Part shown: positions 55,743-64,000 of the stretch, piece after piece
Layout: each line of letters starts with the position of its first letter
How positions within the stretch are numbered: the stretch's first letter is position 1
Assembly: GCA_012184525.1 (NCBI GenBank)
Contig: WOFQ01000027.1
Location: forward strand, 310,001 to 374,000
Reading direction: 5' to 3'
DNA: 64,000 nt
From: Xenoacremonium recifei
Lineage: Eukaryota; Ascomycota; Sordariomycetes; Hypocreales; Nectriaceae
Notes under the pieces: model-generated
What the model was told of the DNA's origin: nothing
Seen by the model: only the letters and a program-made list of their open reading frames with translations
The model's database searches: none
Translations under genes and position numbers: made by a program

Positions 55743-56123
55743 CTAGAAATATCCCAGGAATTTCTTTCGGCGGTCTTCCACTGCCATCTGATCAAAATAC
55801 TCTACTTCTTTCCACTTTACTCTGAGGTACTGAAGGAGTAAGCCAGGACCAACCCATCCCCTTAGCCGTTCGTCACGGTCGGCCACATTTAAACTCTGCT
55901 GCAGGGAGGTTGGCATGCGCTTGGTAATACCGTAGTCAAGCAGCTGCAGAGCAGCTTCCTCTTGGGTGAGTGCCGATGGGACTATCTGACAGTCTGCGAT
56001 CTTCAGGACGGTATTTTCTCGGATGCCAGCTGCTCCAGTCGAAATCAGAGCCGCTACAAAGAGGTAAATATTGGCTGTAGCATCCAGGAATCTGAACTCC
56101 CACCAGCTCGTATCATCCACCAT
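55743..56123 (-). pseudogene. Glutamine synthetase C-terminal fragment
   Basis: Minus-strand reading of about 126 codons ends at TAG 55743-55745. It shows the end of a glutamine synthetase catalytic domain: WWEFRFLDATANIYLFVAAL, ISTGAAGIRENTVLKI, ITKRMPTSLQQSLNVADRDE, LLQYLRVKWKEVEYFDQMAV and EDRRKKFLGYF. The pattern (xEFRxxDxTANxYLxxAAxLxAGxxGI, then GI..R.P.SL.ESL, KxxEVxxF) is standard for fungal GS/FluG-like proteins. Upstream of about 56123 the frame loses all resemblance, so the N-terminal two thirds with the ATP- and metal-binding residues are missing. The fragment abuts, head to head, a 5'-truncated NLR gene. Confidence 0.7.
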
Positions 56124-58052
56124 GGGGAACATCTCAGCGCTTTGAGTCAAAGTCTCAAGTTGATGCCCTTTTCCGAAGAAGAAGGAACGCGAATGGTAAA
56201 GAAAAGGCTTGAAAATCGTGTGCAAGGCCCATTCGACGATGCTGCTGCGGCAGCCTTTGCCAAAAACTTTGCTTACTTTCCACTCCAACTGGAACAAATG
56301 GCTTCTGACTTCGATAATTATCCATCCACTCTGGAAGAGTTTTACGACGAAATTCAACTAGACCAAAATACCCATGACCTTCAAAACCTCCGCGCAGATG
56401 ATCCATGGTACCAGTCAACGGTCGCTGCAGCCATAGAGAATCATGTCAGGAAACTAGATCCCCTCCCGAAGCAGGTTTTGACAACAATGGCCTTTTTCGA
56501 TCCTGATCTTATTCCAGTGACGCTTCTACTATCCGCCGATGGCCTAGTACCCTATTTGTCGAGCCCCTTTCAAAGAAGAAAAATGCTCATAGCTCTTTCA
56601 AAACCATGTTTCATCGATCGGGTCGCGGATAGACCTGGTCAAGAGAGAAGGGTTCACATGCATAGGCTCGTGCGTGATGCCGCACTTCGGCTAGACCCGA
56701 CACCAAGTGAAGCCTTCACCAACGCGGTCAATCTCCTCCGGCTACGCTTCCCGGTGCAAAAGGCCTCGAGAGACCACATGGTAGAGGACTGGGTCGACTC
56801 TGAGACATTCCAGCCACATGTGTTGTCGTTGTACGAAAGTTATCTTACCTTGAGAGATAGAGATGCCATTCAGCCATCTTTCAAGTTTATAGAACTCATT
56901 TACTCATGCGCATGGTAACTAATCCATCCTATGTTGAATTTTCTTCGTTGACGCATGTGTCGCTGATCGGGTTAGGTATCTCTGCGAACGGGGTCGTTTC
57001 AGTCCAGTAGAGAAGATGATCTCCGTCATTCACCAAGACTATCTCAAAATATCCGGGTCAAAAGAGGAAGCTCCCCTGGTATTCTTAGCTGACATATTCA
57101 CTCTCGAGCTTTTCTACCTGAACGAAACGAAACCCCAGGTCAGCCACGTGAGGTTGGCAGAACAGGCAATGGATATACGCGAGGATGCCGTGCAAGAGGG
57201 ATTTATGGACACGAACCACCCTAACAGGGCTAACGGGTTCATGAATGTCGGCGTTATCGTGGCACAGGAGGACCCAAGGAAGGCAATCGAGCTGCATACA
57301 AAAGCATTGCAAATTAGAGAGGGTTCCGACAAGTACGCATCTGAGCAAATTCATGGCCTCGCTCTGAATTACCTCAATATTGGACGATGCCAGTGGATGA
57401 CAGGAGAATACGAGTCGGCTGTATCGTGTTTTGAGGAGACCTTGGAGTACATGAAAAGCCGGGAGGATTGTCTTTGTGTGCGCTTCCCATTGTAAGCCCT
57501 ATCTATCTAACAATGAAAGATTTGCATTCAGACCTTGCTAATAGTATCTAAACAGGACAGCTTGGACACTACACGCCCTCGGAATTGTCAGAGCAGATCA
57601 GGATGATCCTGAAGCGGCTATCAAGCTCCTCTCAGAAAGCCTTGATCTCCATATCCGTACACTAGGAAAGACACACAGGAAAACACTCGCCTGTTATTAT
57701 AGACTTGGTTTGATAAGTCTGAAGTTGGGAGAGTATCGGCGAGCTGAGTAAGTCCCGGGCCTGCTCTGAACTAGAAGACTCGTTAATCCCTTTTAGGCAA
57801 CTTTTCTCCCTTACACTAGAGGCATATGAAAAGCTGGAAGAAAGGCCGAAAGCAGAAATTGCAAGAGTGAAGCATAAACTGTCTCGGGTCCTTGAGCAAA
57901 TTGGTAGGCCTAATGAGATATACGTAGGTCTAAGGGAGGAAAGTCGAAAGCTCCTTGATGAACTTGAGGGTGCTGGAAAGGACAGTCAGCAAAGTATGGT
58001 GAACTATACTGAGGCTGACTATGATAAGCATGTTCCTTATTTTCTAAGGTAG
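56124..58052 (+). pseudogene. 5'-truncated NLR-type protein: DUF7779-like plus TPR part
   Basis: Coding resemblance starts near 56130 (LSALSQSLKLMPFSEEEGTR, the usual end of an NB-ARC domain) and continues to 58050. Introns: 56915..56975, 57492..57555, 57748..57796, all canonical. After the NB-ARC tail comes FAYFPLQLEQMASDF, a winged-helix-like region KLDPLPKQVLTTMAFFDPDL (DUF7779-like), then tetratricopeptide repeats (RANGFMNVGVIVAQEDPRKA, LALNYLNIGRCQWMTGEYES, ALGIVRADQDDPEAAIKLLS). The N-terminal effector domain and the P-loop of the nucleotide-binding domain are absent: on this strand the preceding sequence is the antisense of a glutamine synthetase fragment. The gene is therefore most likely a dead or rearranged NLR. 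An alternative is a surviving short TPR protein with a start near 56163. Confidence 0.65.
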
Positions 58053-58776
58053 ATCGGGGGCTCATTGGCCAGTGATCCTAAGACGAGAGAAAAGTCGCAA
58101 TCAATGGTGGTTGTGACGGGACATCATTTTTTAGCAGTTGTTGTCCAAGTTATGCATTTTGCCAGTCTGCTTCCTGCTTCATGAAAAGAGCTTAGTAGTG
58201 ATGAAAAATTATGATATTTATTTCGCATTTCAACCGCGTGACGAATTAGTGGGGAGAGCGTATCTAGATCAATTGTCCGACATGTACTTACGTAAATGGG
58301 CTGACTTGGCTGCACGGAGTACGCACTCAAGCACTCAGAAGAAGTCGATTCATAAAACCGCCCACCGGTCAAACATCCCACCGGACGGAGACCACCCACC
58401 GGGGCTATTTAGGTGGGCTATGTCTACCGATCTGCAAGTTCGTAAAGGTGATGATCACTCAACTCGGCAGTTAGATCGGAGAAGAAACTCAGAAGAGACT
58501 AGGTGCGGAGGGAGCTTGACCCCAGACGCTTGCCCCGCAAACTGGCGATTTGCGATTTACCCCGGACTCCGGCCTCGGGTTGAGAGAGGTTGGTTAATTA
58601 ACGCTCCGGCGGGGGAGTCATAGTGCTTTGACGGGTGTGAAGGATATATAAATGCCTATATGTAGTCTGTATATAGAATGTTTTAAAACTCACAAAGCTA
58701 TAGTGTTCAAGATAGCACCCAGTTCCTAGAATCCTAAGTGCTTCTTGGTCTTTGATCAGAACAGCAGACCTGCGCC
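58053..58776. promoter_or_regulatory. Intergenic region with TATA box of the GH39-like gene
   Basis: About 720 bp. A TATA-like word (tatataaat, about 58645-58653) lies 124-132 bp before the ATG at 58777. No coding region is supported in the rest. Confidence 0.45.
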
Positions 58777-60284
58777 ATGCTTTTCTCAGTGTCTTGTATC
58801 GCATACCTTGCGGGCAGTGCATCTGCCCGGGCTGTTCTGGAAAAGCGCACAACCGTATCCGGAACTGCCAACGTCTACTTGGATGAGTCAACGGGAACGC
58901 CTAATCAGCTCGCTTCAGGTATTCTCTATGGTATCCCCGACGCACAAGGACAAATCCCAGATGAGTACTATACGGGCATCAACTTTAAATACAACCGTGC
59001 TGGCGGCGCCCAGCTTTCAGGTGAAGGTTGGATCGGCTCACTTGCAGGTTACGAGGTAAGACACAAAATTGGAGCTTTGCAAAGTCACGCCTAACCTAGG
59101 TGAAGACTCGCTTCAAATCTGCCTTGAGCAACTATCAGACTACCCGGAAATATGGAGGCACCTTCATTCTCTTGCCACACGACATCTGGGGCGCGGACGG
59201 CACAGAGTCGTCGACTGCTGCTTTCCCTGGTGATGATGGTGACTGGACCGACTATGACAACTTCTGGACTCAGCTCATCTCTGACATGAAGGCGAATGAC
59301 ATGATTGAGGATGTTGTCATTGACATCTGGAATGAACCAGATGGAACAGCGTTCTGGAACAGACCGCAATCACAGTATCTTGAGATGTGGGGGAGAACCT
59401 ACTACAGAATCCAGTAAGGACTCCTGAGGCTCACATCACTGAGATCATTTAGGCAATAATACTGACTTGATGACTGTAGAGCGGATCTCCCTGACTGCGC
59501 AACTTCAGGGCCATCATTGGCTGGCGCTCCAAGCACCAGCGACACCTGGTGGACAAACTGGGCGGCCTTTGTCGCTTCCAACGGTAGTATCCCAACGCAG
59601 TACAGCTGGCACATGGAAGGCGGAGGCGGCGACATGCAATCCTCGGTCGCAACATACAAGGCCATCCTCGAGGATAACGGCCTAGCCACTGATCACGTTG
59701 TTAACATCAACGAGTACGGCATCTGGACCGAGCAGGTTCCTGCCGGCAGCGCCTGGTGGATTGCCCAGCTCGAACGTGTTAATGCTTTCGGTCTTCGCGG
59801 TAACTGGCTCTCAGGTGATGCGCTACATGACTTCATGGCCGGGCTGGTCGGGAAGCCCAACGGCGGTACTTCAGAATACAGCTATACAGCTGGCGGATAC
59901 TGGCCGACGCCTGCGTGGCAAGTGTATCATTACTACGCGAAGAACATGACGGGCACTCGAGTCCAGACGGAACCAACTGCGGATCTCCTCGGCGAAGTAT
60001 ATGCTGTCGTCGACACTGATACCGTGCGGCTGCTTGTGGGCTCGCGAGTTGCCACAGGCACGTTCTATATCGAGTTGCAAGATCTGTCTTCTGTCGGGCT
60101 ACCTGAGAGTGGTACTCTGGAAATCCATACGTACGGCTTCCCGGGTACAGATGACCACTACGCAGAGCTAGATGCGCCGACGGACTTGGGATGGTATGGA
60201 CACGAGTACAGCGGTAACACGTTGTCGTTCCCCATCTACCAAGAGGATGTGTACACCGCGTATGCGTTTGAGTTTGCTCGATGA
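58777..60284 (+). CDS. Secreted glycoside hydrolase, GH39-like
   Basis: Predicted 465-aa enzyme. Exons: 58777..59055, 59100..59413, 59480..60284, introns of 44 and 66 bp. It starts MLFSVSCIAYLAGSASARAV, a signal peptide with likely cleavage after the SASARA region and a following EKR that resembles a KEX2 site. The catalytic domain is a clan-A TIM barrel: acid/base Glu172 in VIDIWNEPDGTAFWNR, nucleophile Glu276 in NINEYGIW. A C-terminal beta-rich region (TVRLLVGSRVATGTFYIELQ) ends with YTAYAFEFAR. The WNEPD and NEY placement fits GH39-like fungal proteins, often annotated as putative beta-xylosidase or mannanase-like; exact specificity is open. It is convergent with the GH3 gene (191 bp apart). 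Confidence 0.8.
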
Positions 60285-60475
60285 GTGAGAGGAAAAGGGA
60301 TTCCGCGTGCATAACGATTAGTGTTTACGCTGGATTTGTTGATGGCGACTTACCACCGACATCCACTGTTTGTTTCTTAGGGTTTCAATTCTCTTGTGAC
60401 AAAAGTCTTCGTCATATCTACGCCTCTATGGTATCCTAGGTTCTTCAACATGACCAAAGAATATTTGACTATTTT

Positions 60476-63167
60476 CTACAGTCCAGACCACCAACTCGTC
60501 TCTTTGGCTTCAACAATGCAACTTCCGGTGCTTGTAATAGACGAACCGCCACGGACTGTGATTTCGTACCTTCCCTTTTCCTGACACCATCTATCCTCAG
60601 CTTCATCCCAGTAAGACAACGCATATTGGTCAATATCAATAATAACGGCTTTCTTTTCCATTGCCTGAAGCTCCACCTTTTTAAAGCCATGGAGCTCTCG
60701 TTTCGGCCTGTTGATCGTCGAATCTAATGCAGAAACATATGCCTGAAGCACTTCCACTCCAGGGATATTCCCTGTATTTTCGATCTCCACGGTAAGCGTG
60801 TATGAAAATTTGTTATTGGAGAGCTCTCGGCAGGATACCGTCGGTTGACGAATGATGAATGTTGTATACGACAGGCCGTGACCAAATCGCCAGAGGGGTT
60901 CAATCTCCATTTTCTCGTACCAACGATAACCAACGAAGATATCTTCTCCAAAGAGAACTCTGCCACTGTTGGATCCGAAGTTTAGATATGCCGGGTTGTC
61001 TTTCAGACGTTTGGGCCAGGATATGGGCATTTTCCCACAGGGATTGAAATCCCCAAATAGAACATCAGCAATAGCACTCCCTGTCTCGTTTCCGCCGTAC
61101 CAGGCTTGCAAGATGGCAGGCACGTGTGACGCCCATGGCATAGAGACAGGCATTCCAGTACGGTTAATGACAACAGTTCGTGGACAAGCGGCTGCAACCC
61201 TTGAAATAAGGTCGTCGACATGTGGAGGCAACTCCATGTCAGAACGATCGTGGCCCTCAGTCTCCCATTCTCCCTATCTTCGGTTAGACCAAGCCATAAA
61301 ATTTCTCAATTCGACAACTCATCTTGACTTACATTCAGTCCTGTGCAGATTACAGCATAATCCGATATGCTGGCGGCTTGCACTGCCCGTTCGATTGATG
61401 TCTCGGTTGAGATTCGCGGGCATGCTCCTAAACGAGCTCCGCCTCCTCCAAATGAGACCGATCCATCCGAAGCTTTCGGGAGCGTTGACGTAGATGCGCT
61501 ACCAAACTCCACGCGGAAGCGATACGAGTGTCCTGCTTTGAGCAAGATAGTGCCGACTTTTTCTGTGGTGCCTCGACTGAAGAATGATTTTCCAGGGACT
61601 TGGTCCATGCTATTGTCCACGACTAGTGTGTCATCAATGAAGAGCTTTCCGGTTCCGTGAACAGCAAGTCCAAAGTCCCACTCTCCGTCTTCATCTGGGT
61701 TCAGGTTTCCTTCCAGAGAACCGTAGAACGTATCCATGTTCAATTCAGGGTTCAAATAGTCCAAGAGTTGGAAGAATGTTTTCCCCATACGAATGCAGTC
61801 AACCTCTTTTCGGGATATGACGGATGACGGCTCATTGAACAGAAAGAGATTGACGTTATCTGTCAGTCGCCCGTCAAGCAAAGGTAACATTTTGTGTGTA
61901 TATGCTCCAACTTCATATTTGATCTCGACATCCTTGCCGAGTTTCTCCTTCATAGCATTTAAAGGGTGCACTGTGTAGTACGGTTCCAACGCTGTTGCTC
62001 CAGACGAGTTCATCGAAGAATCCTTCATATGAGAACCGATTAGGGCAATCTTTTTGATGTGTCGAGGTATCGGTAGTATAGAGTTCTCGTTCTTGAGTAG
62101 AACGATACTGTTGCGCGCTAATTGTAGATTCAATTCTCGGTCTTCGGGCAGATCGCGTTCCTTTTCTGTATTCGAGACCTGAAGTTGGCTGCTCTTGTGG
62201 ATAAACTCAAGAATCTTTCGCACTCTTCTATCCAAAGTTGAAGCTTTGATCAACTTGGAAGATAATGCGAGCTCTACGAGTTGCCCGCGGCATTTCGTCT
62301 CTCCTGGCATCTCGAGATCCAACCCGGCATCCAGAGCGGCGATAGTAGAGTAAGTTCCGTACCTAGATAAGTTACTTGTGAGAAGAAATTATACACGATG
62401 CACCAGTGACTACTACATACCAATCGCTCATTATAAGCGGATCCCAACCCCATTCCTTTCGGACAACGCCATCCAGAAGTCGTTTGCTTTCAGAGACATG
62501 TGTACCATTGACCTTGTTGTATGATGCCATCAATGCCCCTGGCGCGGCCTCTCGAGCAATCAGTTGAAATGGTCGAAGGTAGATTTCTCTCAAGGCTCGT
62601 TCTGTCAGGATGGCATTAAGTGCTCGCTTGTCGTCTTCTTGGTCATTGCATATGAAATGCTTTGGCGTGGCAATCACGCCGGTAGATTCACAGCCCTTGA
62701 TAATATCACTTGCCAGTATACCAGAAAGATATGGATCCTCCGAGTATGACTCGTATCCTCGACCACCCAAGGGAGATCTCTGGATGTTGATGGTTGGTCC
62801 AAGCCAACAATGGACGCCTTTATCGCGGCATTCGTTTCCTAGCAAGACCCCTGCTTGATAGAGGAGATCCCTGTCCCACGTAGCAGCCAAGGCTGTTCCG
62901 CAAGGAATAGCAGCTCCTCGCACACCCTCAAACCACCGAGTTCCTCGAATTCCGCTAGATCCATCACTTAGCCTTATCGCAGGAACTTTGTGCTCTGGCA
63001 AAGGATTGGTGTGCCAAAAGTCAAGGCCTGAGGAACGATCAGTTGAAGAAACCCATATGGCAGTGCACGTATATCTCACCGCAAAGAAGGGATACTTTTT
63101 GCTTCACATCCAGATTGTCGAAGACCTCCTTCGGGTCAAATGTCCCGTTTGGTGTTTTTGAAACCAT
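60476..63167 (-). CDS. GH3 beta-glucosidase with PA14-like insert
   Basis: Predicted 840-aa enzyme. Exons: 63080..63167, 62421..63027, 61333..62362, 60476..61273, with introns of 52, 58 and 59 bp; codon phases add up exactly. It begins MVSKTPNGTFDPKEVFDNLD without a signal peptide, so it should be intracellular. The GH3 N-terminal barrel shows LSDGSSGIRGTRWFEG, KHFICNDQEDDKR and the nucleophile Asp231 in LIMSDWYGTYS. The C-terminal sandwich follows (SIVLLKNENSILPI), interrupted by a PA14-like beta domain (GEWDFGLAVHGTGKLFIDDT). The fibronectin-III-like end has FGHGLSYTTF and ENTGNIPGVEVLQAYVS. This architecture matches fungal intracellular beta-glucosidases of the BglI/BglJ type. It hydrolyses beta-glucosides, possibly those imported by the neighbouring permease. 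Confidence 0.9.
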
Positions 63168-63633
63168 CTTTGAATATTTGATAGTCGGGTCGAATGATAA
63201 GCGGGGGAATATGCTGAGGTTTGATGTTGAGCCGGGGGAAGTTCTATGAAATAGGTATTGGAATATTAGCTATGTTGGTGTTAACTACGCGATTAATTTC
63301 CTTTTTTGAAGATCTTACGAGGTGATGCTTCCCACGTCGAAACTCGAGACATTTTACGAGTCATCCTCAAGCTGAAATCGGTTGGATCGGTCGGTAAGAG
63401 CCCGCTAGCAGCCGCGCCAGTTCGTTTCTCGCCTTTGCCGTATTGGGCCGATATGCGAAATCTGGCACTACTAAGTTTTAGTATAATCGCAGACTCTGGA
63501 GATAAATTGCGGGATCCCCAGACCGACTTCATCTGTTTCTTGCATAGCCTCCGCTTGTATATTTCATCAAGAAAGCCTTGCAGTTTTATGTCAGAGATTT
63601 GCCACAACCCAACTGCATCACTTGCACACACAC
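63168..63633. promoter_or_regulatory. Bidirectional promoter region of GH3 and MFS genes
   Basis: 466 bp between divergent start codons of the GH3 gene (-) and the MFS transporter (+). Shared regulation is plausible but no specific binding site was recognised. Confidence 0.4.
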
Positions 63634-64000
63634 ATGAGAATGCCTGGCATCATTGAAAGACTCTGGACCCCCAAGGTTCCCGGGTCGTCTTTGATTGTCA
63701 CGATCCTTATTATTCTTTCTTCATGTGTCACATCTGCCGTGGGTTAATCTTGTTCATATTATAAGCACAACTGACAAGATCCCAGACTACCGGATACGAT
63801 GGGTCTATGATGTATGTAGTATTTGACACTTGATGTAGACCTGGGGCTAACTATCCTCCTAGGAACGGCCTCAACATCCTGCCTAGTTATGCCGACTACT
63901 TCCATATCAACTCGGCCACTGAAGGCCTCAGTACATCTGCAATCTACATCGGAGGTTTTCTAGCGGGTGCAACGTATCCCAAAGTCACGGACGCGTTGGG
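63634..64000 (+). CDS. MFS sugar-type transporter, partial (runs off the window)
   Basis: Start of a hexose/disaccharide-type MFS transporter; only the first two to three helices are in the window. Exon 1 begins MRMPGIIERLWTPKVPGSSL and includes VTILIILSSCVTSA. A first intron (GTGGGT at about 63734 to TCCCAG at about 63784) leads to a mini-exon TTGYDGSMM, and a second intron (GTATGT to CTCCTAG near 63863) to NGLNILPSYADYFHINSATE and IYIGGFLAGATYPKVTDALG. The GYDGSMMNGL motif is a hallmark of fungal sugar transporters. It is divergent from the GH3 gene. The 3' end lies outside. Confidence 0.8.

Noticed and set aside
55962..56120. Plus-strand frame 55962-56120 as the N-terminus of the NLR protein
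   Set aside because: The same bases read on the minus strand give a clear glutamine synthetase C-terminus, so the plus reading is antisense.
1..64000. CRISPR array, bacterial operons or prophage
   Set aside because: The DNA is fungal; no spaced repeats, no Shine-Dalgarno-linked gene strings and no phage genes were seen.
1..64000. tRNA or rRNA genes
   Set aside because: Occurrences of GGTTCGAA-like words (for example near 47374 and 29450) fall in coding exons and lack matching stems; no tRNA cloverleaf was found by eye.

Overview
The window is nuclear DNA of a filamentous ascomycete, most likely a Eurotiomycete of the Aspergillus/Penicillium type (inference). Genes are intron-bearing, with short introns (about 44-80 bp), donors of the GTRAGT/GTATGT type, CTAAC/CTGAC-like branch sites and YAG acceptors. 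The families are typically fungal: PDR-type ABC pump, Zn2Cys6 factor, PTH11/rhodopsin-like membrane protein, Clr5 domain, Arp1-type amidase, fungal CorA-like protein and fungal NLR-type TPR protein. There are no operons. All exon joins below were made by eye.

Left part (0.3-21 kb) is ordinary accessory metabolism and transport: a PDR ABC exporter and a Zn2Cys6 regulator, a 960-aa DUF6604-like protein, a UPF0303 protein, an ACC-synthase-like aminotransferase, a rhodopsin-like membrane protein, a GH16 glucanase-like enzyme and a CurA/PTGR-like enone reductase.

The middle (22-58 kb) looks like a fungal self/non-self or immunity island. Its core is a convergent pair: a 997-aa DUF7580-like plus subtilisin-like protease (22590-25688, +) facing a 280-aa gasdermin-like protein (25906-27072, -). 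This matches the architecture of the Podospora HET-Q2/HET-Q1 and RCD-1-type regulated cell death systems. Next come a C2H2 + PAH (Sin3-like) protein whose SANT-containing 3' part is cut off by an in-frame stop and by a 67-bp tandem duplication, an MFS permease, a 749-aa helical-repeat protein, a family of tiny one-TM proteins, a Clr5-ankyrin pseudogene, two paralogous genes for 67- and 76-aa proteins flanking a CorA-like membrane protein, a 684-aa Ser/Thr kinase, an amidase with an amidase relic beside it, and a head-to-head junction of two 5'-truncated genes (a glutamine synthetase tail and an NLR TPR tail).

The right end (58.7-64 kb) is a small carbohydrate-utilisation cluster: a secreted GH39-like hydrolase, an intracellular-type GH3 beta-glucosidase with a PA14-like insert, and the start of a sugar-type MFS transporter that leaves the window. 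The likely logic is that the secreted enzyme releases glycosides, the permease imports them and the GH3 enzyme cleaves them inside.
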